DNA of 64,000 nt from Oxytricha trifallax. Lineage: Eukaryota > Ciliophora > Spirotrichea > Sporadotrichida > Oxytrichidae. Shown here in pieces: positions 46,504 to 55,419 of this stretch; position 1 is the stretch's first letter; every line of letters begins with the position of its first letter. A model generated the notes under the pieces. That model was not told the DNA's origin. It ran no database searches and was given only the letters and a program-made list of their open reading frames with translations. A program made the translations under genes and the position numbers. Where the stretch lies: assembly GCA_000711775.1 (NCBI GenBank), contig ARYC01001322.1, positions 1-64,000 of the forward strand, read 5' to 3'.

Positions 46504-48067
46504 TACAAATTTAAATTCAAAATAAGAGACAAGAAGTAAAAGTTAAAATCAAAATCAATAAAAATAAATAAAAGGTAAGTATAAATTATTAATAAATAAA
46601 TAAAAATATTAAAATTCTTTTAATTAAATTTTAATATAGATGATAAATTTAAATTTGCAAAATATTTATAAAGATAAGTATTAAAATTAATATTCCAATA
46701 ATTTCAACAAAAATATTTGATATATTTAAAATTTATACCAAAATGTTAATGATAAATTATTAAGTAAAATGATTTTTGTATTTGCTAACGATTGTAAATA
46801 AAGAGCCTTTAATAAATAAAATAATACAAACTTTAATTATATCTAAATATGGTACACGATATTCTTTTGATTACCAATATAGAAAATAGCTATAGTTAAA
46901 TTCCAATTATTTTTATATGAGACAAATTTATTAAATTACTTAGAGAATAAATTTTAGAGATTTTATAAGTAAATTATAGACTATAAATTTTATTCAAAAT
47001 AAAAAGTTTAAATGCTATGAAATAATAATTAACGTAGTAGAAAATTAGTTTTTGCGAATTATTTAAAAAGTTTTTAAACAAAATTATTATAGAATTGCTT
47101 GTTCTTTAATTTAAAAATATAGTTAAAATAACAGTAATAGTAATAGTAGCAGCAATAGCAAAATAATTAAATTAATTTCACAATAAATATATTTTATCAA
47201 ACACTATTTTATAAATTTCAGAACCATTATAAGCAGAACTATTTAATTATTTATTATTATCATGATATAATTCAAATTTTTATTTTAATAAAAGATAAGA
47301 CTAATAGTAAAGAACATCGGCACTGTAATATATGAGTGGACATAATCTTTTTAGAACCAGAATTTTAAATTCTCAACTTTTTTAATCATTTTAATATAAA
47401 TAAGTTTAAGATCAAATTTCTTATATATAAAATCATTACAGAGAGATATATTCAAGAAAAATTATTAAATTTAGCAATTATAATTCTTATCTTATTCTAA
47501 TAAGCATTAATATATTTGCATACATGTCAAAAATAAATTAAAAACCCAAAATTTGGACTTATAAAAAATTTCCTAATAATATTCTCTTATTTTGAACTTA
47601 AACTTCAAGTTGAATTTTTTACATTGAAAACAATAAATAATCAAAATATTATACTTCCTTTTAAATTACTTGTCCCCTCTTTTTCCCCCTTATATTATTT
47701 TTTAATATAATTATATTATTGAATCAAAACAATGATCAGGCATAGAGTTTGTTGCTACTTTGAAATAAAAAAATTTCTTAATATTGTTAATTATTCGTAT
47801 TTGATCTGATATTAAAATTATAAAGCTTGGATCAAAATATTTTTGGAAGAATTATGTTTATATTTCAATGATTTAAAGTAAAAGGACAATAAATTGTGAA
47901 GAATAAAGGCATTACAATTGATATAAAATTATCATAGAATTAAGAATAGTATTATCTATGAAATAAAAATAAAATAAGTATACTTAATATTTGATAATTA
48001 CTTGTTTTGCTATATTTTAAGAAAATTAGCTATATTAATTCATATAAAAAATATATATTCAAACCCT
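46504..48067. other. AT-rich non-coding interior of the 10.6-kb element
   Basis: AT-rich, with an AGT/AGC/AAT trinucleotide tract near 47130-47165. No gene recognised. Confidence 0.5.
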
Positions 48068-48085
48068 CAAAAACCCCAAAACCCC
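48068..48085 (+). repeat. Telomere-like repeat CAAAAACCCCAAAACCCC
   Basis: Two C4 blocks with A4-A5 spacers, in the orientation of the 5' end of a macronuclear nanochromosome or of a left TBE terminus. The sequence after it (TGATCGATTAAGC) does not match the TBE repeat here. Confidence 0.85.
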
Positions 48086-48127
48086 TGATCGATTAAGCTT
48101 GGGATTTTATTGCACTGATTGAAAATA

Positions 48128-48457
48128 ATGACAGCAGACAAGAGAGACATGAAGTCTACGCTTTTGCAGGAATTGAGAGCTAAAGCAAGTGCACATGAAC
48201 GAGACTATGGTCCTTTGAATTCCACCATAGTAGTTAAGTTTTAAAATTTAATAGTATTAATAATTTAATTAAAATTTGAATTAAGAAAGAAGGAGGTTCA
48301 AAACGAGAGCCCCATGAACCTTGCAAATGACGCAACTCAGCTCACAGATGTCAAAAGTAGGGAAAGGACCAAATATTCTTCATCTACGCACTGTGCTCTA
48401 TCCAATGGTAAAGTATGGGACCGAAATAAAATTCGAACTTTTTTCCCACATTACTGA
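48128..48457 (+). CDS. Small ORF 43 bp after a telomere-like repeat, unknown protein
   Basis: 109 codons from ATG 48128 to TGA 48455. The start reads MTADKRDMKSTLLQELRAKA, the end VKSRERTKYSSSTHCALSNG. A central AT-rich stretch (about 48235-48292) is in frame but looks like an intron or IES insert. The distance of about 40 bp from C4A4 repeat to ATG is like the leader of an Oxytricha nanochromosome. It lies just inside the right terminal repeat of the 10.6-kb element. No family is recognised. Confidence 0.5.
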
Positions 48458-48477
48458 TCATTGGAAACTGCACTTTG

Positions 48478-48735
48478 AAGGCCCTAAAATAAGTTAAATT
48501 GTGAAGTTTAGAATTTCGCTATTTATCGATATTAAATCATCACTATACCAACTTATAGATCCATCACACATATATGTATTGGGGTTTTGGAGTTTATATA
48601 TACACAACTCTATCTCGAAAGGGACAAAATTCGAGATGAGTAGTGTTTTATATATTTAAATAAATTAAAATTAAAATAGCGTGTAAAACTTAAGTATTAT
48701 TGTTTATATTTTGAATTTTAAAACAAATTTTACTC
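48478..48735 (-). repeat. Right terminal inverted repeat of the 10.6-kb element
   Basis: About 258 bp. It has GGGGTTTTGGAG where the left repeat has only the C4 part, and an extra segment containing the hairpin ATCTCGAA...TTCGAGAT near 48613-48640. Confidence 0.88.
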
Positions 48736-48736
48736 A

Positions 48737-48961
48737 ATGGGGGGCGGCTAGTGGCACCACCTGAGGCAGCAGGAGCTATCTCACGACGGTGGAACTTCCG
48801 GCTCAGACATCTCCTCGGGGAGCCGAGATAATCAAGCATCACTGTTTCCCAAAGCGATTTTTTACACTTATATTGCCGAAGGTTTTGTATTTGGAGAGAA
48901 GATCATTACTGTTAAACAATCGGATCTCTTTAGCTTCCTTCCTTTTTCTACTCTAGACTGA
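48737..48961 (+). CDS. Small ORF at the transposon border, unknown protein
   Basis: The ATG overlaps the right AAT target duplication and opens MGGGQWHHLRQQELSHDGG, then SLFPKAIFYTYIAEGFVFGE, ending at TGA 48959. G+C is high in the first 120 bp, so this is an MDS-like island. The start codon could be accidental because the transposon inserted here; the true frame may begin across the insertion. No family recognised. The opposite strand is also open across this island. Confidence 0.4.
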
Positions 48962-49089
48962 GAGCCTTTCTCTATGCTGTAGTGTAGGGTGCCTTGTAGA
49001 TTCTCCTTATATCTAGTTGACTTTAATTAGGATGCAGTGCTCTTGCCATTAGGGAGGCTTGAAGATCCTAATGTAGGTCACCATGCTAA

Positions 49090-49700
49090 CTGCACTCGTT
49101 GGCGTCTCAACGAATGGGGTTCAAAATCAATCTGGCACTTCAGAGCTCTTATATGACTTTTCGCACCAATAGAAACTGCCTCAGTTACCAAGAAAGTAGA
49201 AGTTGATCAAAGTGTAGGAAGCAGTAAATATAAGACCTTCTATCAATATTACTCTTTCAAACCCTGCATATACACCAACAGTCTCAGCGCAAATAGAGTT
49301 GCTGCATCATTCTCTTCTAACACTCAATGCACGAAGGGGGTCTTGAAATACGCCAAAACTAATCTTCCAACAGCCCATAGAGTCGCAAGTATTGTAGGTA
49401 TTGCTAGAGATGGTCACATGATCTTTGGACCATACCAGGTTACTGGTGCTATATGGCAGCCTTGGGATGTTGACGCTTTCAAAGGTGCGACAGTAAATGG
49501 CAAATGCGCCTATGCCTCAACCTTTTCTCCTCATTTGTTGCTGGCCGTTGAAGCCCCAGTAGAAGTGCCTTGTTGGCTGGTAGCTGCAACAGAGATGCTT
49601 TGACATACCACAGCAGTTCATATCACTAGGGTTAGGCAATCTTATTTAAGACAGTCGCCCTCAATGACAGTGAGGCTCAATGTTCAGAATGGTGGAGTGA
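49090..49700 (+). pseudogene. YHYH-domain-type protein, frameshifted
   Basis: Reading in order: MLTALVGVSTNGVQNQSGTS, then after a shift EVDQSVGSSKYKTFYQYYSF, CIYTNSLSANRVAASFSS and VGIARDGHMIFGPYQVTG, followed by GKCAYASTFS. The pattern STNGV...ARDGH-I-GPY...YAYAST resembles the YHYH family of secreted proteins that is common in ciliates. Frame changes near 49175 and 49520 break it, and in the last part a TGA stands near 49550 where the family has Trp in a CWGPG-like motif. Either a decayed germline paralogue or a gene with undetected small IESs. Function of the family is unknown. Confidence 0.55.
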
Positions 49701-50398
49701 CATTGATATGACGGGGTTAATTAAGATTTGTTTAATTGAAAGTATCTCTCACTGTTAATTGTTTGAATTAGTTGTAAACTTAATAAAATTATTATAAACA
49801 TCTATCATTAATTGTGCTATTTCTTGATATATTAAAGATTCAATGTTACCTTTTGTCACCTTTTTTAATTCATTCAATGGGGTTTTATGTATATCTTTTG
49901 CTTAATACGGTTGAAGTTTAGCTATACTAGTTTACTAAAAATTAGGTCTATATTACTCAAAAGATTGAATAATTAAATAAATTATACCTGCACAAAAATA
50001 AAAAATAATATAAGTATTTTGGATGAAAATGAGTTAAGGTTTAATTTAACTCATGATAATATTAAAAACTAGAAGAAAGTTAAAAGCAGATGAAAGATGG
50101 ATGTTTTAGTTGATCGGGATTGATTAAACTATAATCAATTGAAAATTTTCAATTTAATATACTCACCACACTTATCATAAACGTAGTGCTCCTTCTAATT
50201 ATTGCTTACTAATACTTCAATTTTAATTACGGAAAGATAGCAGATAAATACTGAAAAAACCAGATGATAAAAAGAAAACATGTTTGTTAAAATCAAACTG
50301 TTGTTAACGACAACACTACAAGTTAAAAGTTTAGTTGTTAGATAATTTGAGTCATTTAATAAAACTTTTAAATTAATTATTATAATATTTAAATAGAA
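49701..50398. other. AT-rich spacer before the U1C gene
   Basis: No gene or repeat recognised. The last 100 bp should include the U1C promoter and 5' leader, but no specific element can be named. Confidence 0.4.
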
Positions 50399-50907
50399 AT
50401 GCCCAATTTTTATTGCGAGTACTGTGGAATCTTCTTTAAGCATTCTTCTCCATTTGGTCGTAAGCAACATTCCAGAGGAAAAAAGCATTAATTCAATAAA
50501 ATTGAATACTACTCTCAGTTCTTGATTGAGTTCCAGCAATAGGCCTAATGTTAGTAAAGTTTTATATTTTGTAGCTTATTTTAAAATAAATTAATTTCAA
50601 AATGTTGAACCTTGATGTCTAATCAAACTTTCTTATATAAAGCAAATACAGTAGAAATAAAATGTAGATAACTCTAAGTCCTGGAGGTCTTCCACCAGGT
50701 GCCATGATTAGAGGTCCACCTCCATGAATGCGTCCACCAACACATATGATGGGCGTTCCAGGTGGCTCTCCATCTAGAATGGTGCCTCCTCCAGGAATGG
50801 TAGGAATGCCTCCTCATGGTGGACCGGGAATGTATCCACCAAGAAGGATGGGACCACCACCAAGCATGGGAGGTCTAGATGGCATGCCTAGATTAAGACC
50901 TGCTTGA
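50399..50907 (+). CDS. U1C: U1 small nuclear ribonucleoprotein C, germline copy with insert
   Basis: ATG at 50399 begins [18 protein letters not shown] and continues [20 protein letters not shown], the highly conserved U1C matrin-type zinc finger (Cys-x2-Cys...His-x5-His) that binds the 5' splice site:U1 duplex. From about 50570 to 50655 the sequence is AT-rich, probably an IES and/or intron (GTTAG...TGTAG). The C-terminal part is Pro/Met/Gly-rich ([20 protein letters not shown]), as in other U1C proteins, and ends at TGA 50905. One in-frame TGA near 50729 interrupts this region (GPPP-MRPP). The family usually has about 160-200 residues, close to the size here. Confidence 0.85.
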
Positions 50908-51095
50908 ATAAAGAAGTATTCAGATTAATTAAACTAAGAAAAAAGAGAATAGTTAACTTATTCAACTTGCTCATAAATAATTCCATTAATACAAATGTAA
51001 GTTGAATTTCTTTTCAAATTCTACTTATACAATTGTGTCACACAGGTAATTACTAATAATTGTATTTTTATATAAGGATATAATTAAAATACAAA

Positions 51096-52838
51096 ATGTG
51101 CTGCATTACTGTGAGTTATTTTCCCCTCAAGTTTGTTAAAGTATTTGTAGCTTTTTTCTCGCTAGGTTTAGTTGAAGGTATTTATAATTATTCATTTAGA
51201 GATATAATAATGTGATTTAACTCAATACAATGATTAGGGATGTGAAGCAATATCTTTGTATTGGGCAATTAAAGCCAAAAGAATGAATGTTTGGCTTTCT
51301 TTTGGGAAATATCTCCCTGAAAATATATCAGACATGACATTTTAGTGTGGTATTGTTATGGGAAGTCTATTATCTTTCTTATGCTTTATTGGAATTATAC
51401 TTCACTACCAAAATTAAGAATCGTATTGTTAAATGTGCAGTAAGGATTGAATCTCATTTATCTCCCTTATATAGTTTGGAGTGTTAACATTTACCATATT
51501 TGCTGTGTATTATGTTTTAGGAATATTATATTTAGCAGCTGGTTTCCATGGTGCGTAAGCTTTCTCTGACTACTGCTCTAATTAAGATCCTGATTATTGC
51601 GCGGGTTTTGATCTGTTTGACTATGTGAAAGAAATTAATAATACTTATCTTGACCTTAATAATCAACTTATGTGCACTGATATTTGTCCATGCTCATCTT
51701 ACGATGTTAAAAAGTTTGATTGTTATACTTTCGCAGGAAAGAACTTTACAGGATCAAATCATAATCTCAAAAGATGTCTATCAAGCTAAGATTATTCCTG
51801 TAAATTGGATTCAGATTTGCTAAATTACTTGAAGGATTTATAATAAACTTATAAATGTTCAGGTTTGTGTAAGGTTCAGACTCTGTTTCTTTTTACTGAT
51901 TTCAGATCAGGACCGAGCAATAATTCTTGCTACTATAGCATCGCTAGAAAGCTTAAAAGAGATATGGGAAATATGGGTTATGTATTTTTGACTTGTGGTA
52001 CCTTTGTATTTTGTGCTTGGTTTTTCTCATTCGGTTTGTGCTTCTGAGATAAAGATGCTAGAGCCCTACGATAATAGGTGAAACTAAAGAAGAACTTGGG
52101 GGGGAAGTTTCCTGCCCAGTCTTATAATAAAAAAAAATTTTAAAGAAGTTTCCTGGCAAGTAAAAAAAATTATTTTTTAAAATTTTTTTTCTGTAATTAT
52201 GCTTTCTTTGACAAACACAAAAGAATTATAAGTCTTCCACTACTTGTGATTCGAATATTTTACACGATACTTTATTATAATTTGTTAATTATATATCATA
52301 TTACTTAGCATTTCCTATTAAAAAGATCTTATTTTTCATTAATATATCAAATTCTTGGTAAGATTTCTATTTATAAATGACTTAATTTATCCAATGTTAG
52401 GCAGCATTTATATATTTTTATTTTGAAACATTAAAAGAATATTTTATTTATCCTCTAAATATTAATGAGTAAAAAATTTTTAAATATATGTTTTAATGTA
52501 TAATTCATAAAATTTATTTTTAAAAAAATCACTTGCCCGGAAACTTCCCTCTTGAGAGGAAACTTCCCCTCCCAAAGAACTTTCTTAGAGAAGATTCTGA
52601 TGTTGAAAATTCTTCTATAAATTAGCCTGCTAGTTAGCAAAACAATTAAAACGGCTAAGAAGATGACGATAAACCTAAAACTTGGATGAATAAGGGGAGT
52701 AATTAAATCGTACATCCAATCCAACTTATAGCACTAAAAAATGAGGAAACTATGAAAATTTGGTTAAAAGATTTAAAAATGACAAAGCAAAGCACTAATT
52801 CAATGGTATAGACATAGATCCATAAGATACTTAAATGA
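51096..52838 (+). CDS. Tetraspanin-like membrane protein, interrupted by two IESs
   Basis: ATG 51096 begins MCCITVSYFPLKFVKVFVAF. Removing 51178-51247 joins GLVE to AISLYWAIKAKRMNVWLSFG in frame. Four hydrophobic segments are seen (near the start, IVMGSLLSFLCFIGIIL, FGVLTFTIFAVYYVLGILYL and VFLTCGTFVFCAWFFSFGLC), with a large Cys-rich loop (CSNQDPDYC, CTDICPCSS) between the last two: the tetraspanin layout. Removing 52097-52582 joins KLKKN to FLREDSDVENSS in a hydrophilic Gln/Asn-rich tail ending at TGA 52836. TGAs remain near 51448 and 52047 (after SKD and after LCF). Tetraspanins organise membrane microdomains. Confidence 0.75.
51178..51247 (+). other. 70-bp IES with pointer TGAAG
   Basis: TGAAG occurs at 51173-51177 and 51243-51247. 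Deleting from 51178 to 51247 leaves one copy and restores the tetraspanin frame, whereas splicing at the GT...AG visible here would not. Confidence 0.75.
52097..52582 (+). other. 486-bp MITE-like IES with pointer AAGAACTT
   Basis: AAGAACTT stands at 52089-52096 and 52575-52582; removal leaves one copy and keeps the tail frame open. The insert has inverted-repeat ends rich in the motif GAAGTTTCC, which occurs twice near each end (for example GGGAAGTTTCCTGCC and CTTGCCCGGAAACTTCCC). An 8-bp duplication plus terminal repeats suggests a hAT-like MITE that now serves as an IES. Confidence 0.8.
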
Positions 52839-53019
52839 CGCATAAGAATAAGAAATCCAAGTCTAACCAGTGATTTAAGTTTGAATTTGACATATATAAT
52901 TATAGCATTAAATTTAATTTAATAATAATTTAAATTAATGGAAGTATTTAAAAGGTTATTTTGAAACAAAACAATAAACTCTATTTCTAATAGTCTATTT
53001 TAAGGTAGTTCGACTATAG

Positions 53020-54019
53020 GTAATTTTTGCCTCTGATAACGAAGACAAAAATTAAGAGAATTCTAAAAGTTATGGAATGAATTAGAAAAACTCTACTGGA
53101 TACTAATAATACAATAAATTTGATTATTAAAATAAATATCAATTGAGCAATAATCAAGGTGGGTTTAACGGGTAATATTAATATTAAGGAAACAACAATT
53201 ATAGTAAGAACAATTTAAATAAAGGATTCTAACAATCCAATTATAAGTTAGTATGCAAATTTTTGTTTTCTATACTTGAACAATTTTATTATATATCAAT
53301 TTCAACTTCTTTTGATTACGACATTTGAATATAGAGAAGGTGGCTATTAATCTAGCATATACCCTTAGCAAAACCAATATCAAAACCAATTGTATAAGAA
53401 TTACAATAGTGGATATATAAATTAATACTAAAAGAAGTTTAATTCAAAATACTAATAAAACCAATCATCTCTTTTCGATGGAGACCTCTAGCAGCAAGAA
53501 CATTATCAATAAGAATAGAATTAGTCTTAAAATAATTACTTTAGTGGCTATTAGAGGCAAGTGTATCTAAAGATTGCTGCTTTGAAGAGAAGTGAATCTA
53601 AACCATTTTATCAAAAGGGATATTCGATTTCAAGACCCAATATTATTATCTAACTTTCTATGTTTAACATCCAGTATTTGAATTTAAAAATTTTAAGAAT
53701 AAAGTGTAAGACTCGCTCTCATAAACTTAGCATTTTAATTTATTGAATATTTCTAATGGGATTAGAGATTTATGTACCTGCCAAAAATCGCTATATCTGC
53801 TTTCACTTCACTTCGATAGATAATTTTAGAGAACATAATTTAAAGCTCTAAGAAAACTTTTGTTATGAATATGAGGACAGTAAGATCCTTATTAGACATC
53901 GATCCAAATTTTCAATATAAAAGATCTAAAAGATTTCATCCTAATAGGTCTGGGGAAAGATGACAGATGTGGCTACCACCAATTAATCTGATTACAATTC
54001 TGAATCATATTATTAATTG
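53020..54019 (+). pseudogene. Gln/Asn/Tyr-rich protein, broken into frames
   Basis: Only the ciliate code gives protein here. First block: NQGGFNGQYQYQGNNNYSKN (about 53150-53215); an AT-rich insert of about 90 bp follows (53260-53335). Second block: QQNQYQNQLYKNYNSGYIN, SSLFDGDLQQQEHYQQEQN, RQVYLKIAALKRSESKPFYQ (to about 53650). Third block in another frame: HNLKLQENFCYEYEDSKILI to TGA near 54017. The N-terminal part is prion-like in composition; no enzyme motif is visible. Two frame changes may reflect IESs or decay. Family not recognised. Confidence 0.5.
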
Positions 54020-54211
54020 AATTGAATTAAGTGTATTTTGCTATATAAGGTATTGATCAATGAAAAATTAAACTCTTCAGACACAGAGAACTTCTTTAGT
54101 TTCATACCATAGAACTAAAATGCAATTTAAAACATGAAAATAGCAGAGTTAGAAAACAGGCAATACCTAATGCATACATTGAAATCCTAAATGAAAAAGA
54201 TATTTTGAATA

Positions 54212-55189
54212 TTAATCTAGTATAATCAAAATGAAGAAAACTGTAAAAATCAAATCAAAAATGCAAGCAAATATAAATATGTTCATATCAAAATACATTT
54301 GTAGAAAAAAACAGTCTCTTATTTGAATTAGGATTAAGTATTTGCTTATATGTATATCTTTAATTAAAATAACAAACATGGAAATATTTAATTTTTAATT
54401 TAATCACTTTTTCTGATTCCTTTCTATTTTAGGGCTTGTCTTGTATGTCTAGCATTTATACTCATTGTTGCAACTATTTTGTCTGTTTTTTGTCAAATTT
54501 ATTTAGATATCTTCCTAAAAAAAATTAAAAATGGAATTTTTATAGTAGTAATAGTAACAGTAGCAGTAATAACAACAATAATAGTAGAATCACCAATAAA
54601 ATTAATAAAATCAGTAATACTACTGTTCTGGGATTCTAATTAAAAAAATCCAATTTTCTATATTCATTATTTGAGTATGTTGATAATGAAGATGATTATA
54701 AGGATGATGATGAAAATAACAACTAATTTACAAATTTTAAATTTCTAAAATTCTCTAAAATTACAGCAAGAACAGTAGTATTACTGATTTTATTAATTTT
54801 ATTGGTGATTCTACTATTATTGTTGTTATTACTGCTACTGTTACTATTACTACTATAAAAATTCCATTTTTAATTTTTTTTAGGAAGATATCTAAATAAA
54901 TTTGACAAAAAACAGACAAAATAGTTGCAACAATGAGTATAAATGCTAGACATACAAGACAAGCCCTAAAATAGAAAGGAATCAGAAAAAGTGATTAAAT
55001 TAAAAATTAAATATTTCCATGTTTGTTATTTTAATTAAAGATATACATATAAGCAAATACTTAATCCTAATTCAAATAAGAGACTGTTTTTTTCTACAAA
55101 TGTATTTTGATATGAACATATTTATATTTGCTTGCATTTTTGATTTGATTTTTACAGTTTTTTCATTTTTATTATATTAGATTAATACT
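54212..55189. repeat. Large foldback (inverted repeat) element
   Basis: Arms of about 420-430 bp (54212-54640 and 54770-55189) are near-perfect complements around a spacer of about 130 bp. The inner part of each arm is a trinucleotide tract (AGTAGTAATAGTAACAGTAG and its complement). Beginning TATTAATCTA and ending TAGATTAATA. No coding frame. Transcription through it would give a long double-stranded RNA. Confidence 0.9.
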
Positions 55190-55419
55190 ATGCTCATTAA
55201 TGTTACACAGGGGAGCTAAATTTCATTTAAATTTTAGTCAGGTAGGCCTTGCCATCGTTGCTTGGGTGGAATGGAGCTATGTATCCTAAAGTTTGTGAAT
55301 TGTTTTTTTAAAAATGGTCAATATGATTATTAATGATTAGCTGATTAATTAATAATGTAATTTTGATTTCATTATATCGCAAATTTATGTCCACTTAATG
55401 ATTTATATATATAAAAGAA

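Larger units (their letters stand above)
38091..48735 (+). mobile_element. 10.6-kb inverted-repeat transposon with SecA-like ATPase and DD34E transposase
   Basis: Terminal inverted repeats (left 38091-38285, right 48478-48735, starting GAGTAAAATTTGTTTTAAAA) are flanked by AAT on both sides (38088-38090 and 48736-48738), an ANT duplication as in TBEs. Cargo in order: SecA-like ATPase (+), 22-kDa-type protein with introns (-), DD34E transposase (+), then 3.4 kb of AT-rich DNA with an MDS-like island and a small ORF next to a telomere-like repeat. Gene arrangement and target site place it near TBEs, but it is 2.5 times longer and carries an ATPase not present in the TBE here. Confidence 0.82.

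Noticed and set aside
50195..50539. 114-codon minus-strand ORF over the U1C gene
   Set aside because: It overlaps the highly conserved U1C zinc finger on the opposite strand and has no protein-like motifs.
51178..51237. Conventional intron in the tetraspanin gene (GT...AG)
   Set aside because: Splicing there leaves the wrong frame, while deletion at the TGAAG pointer gives a continuous, family-like sequence.
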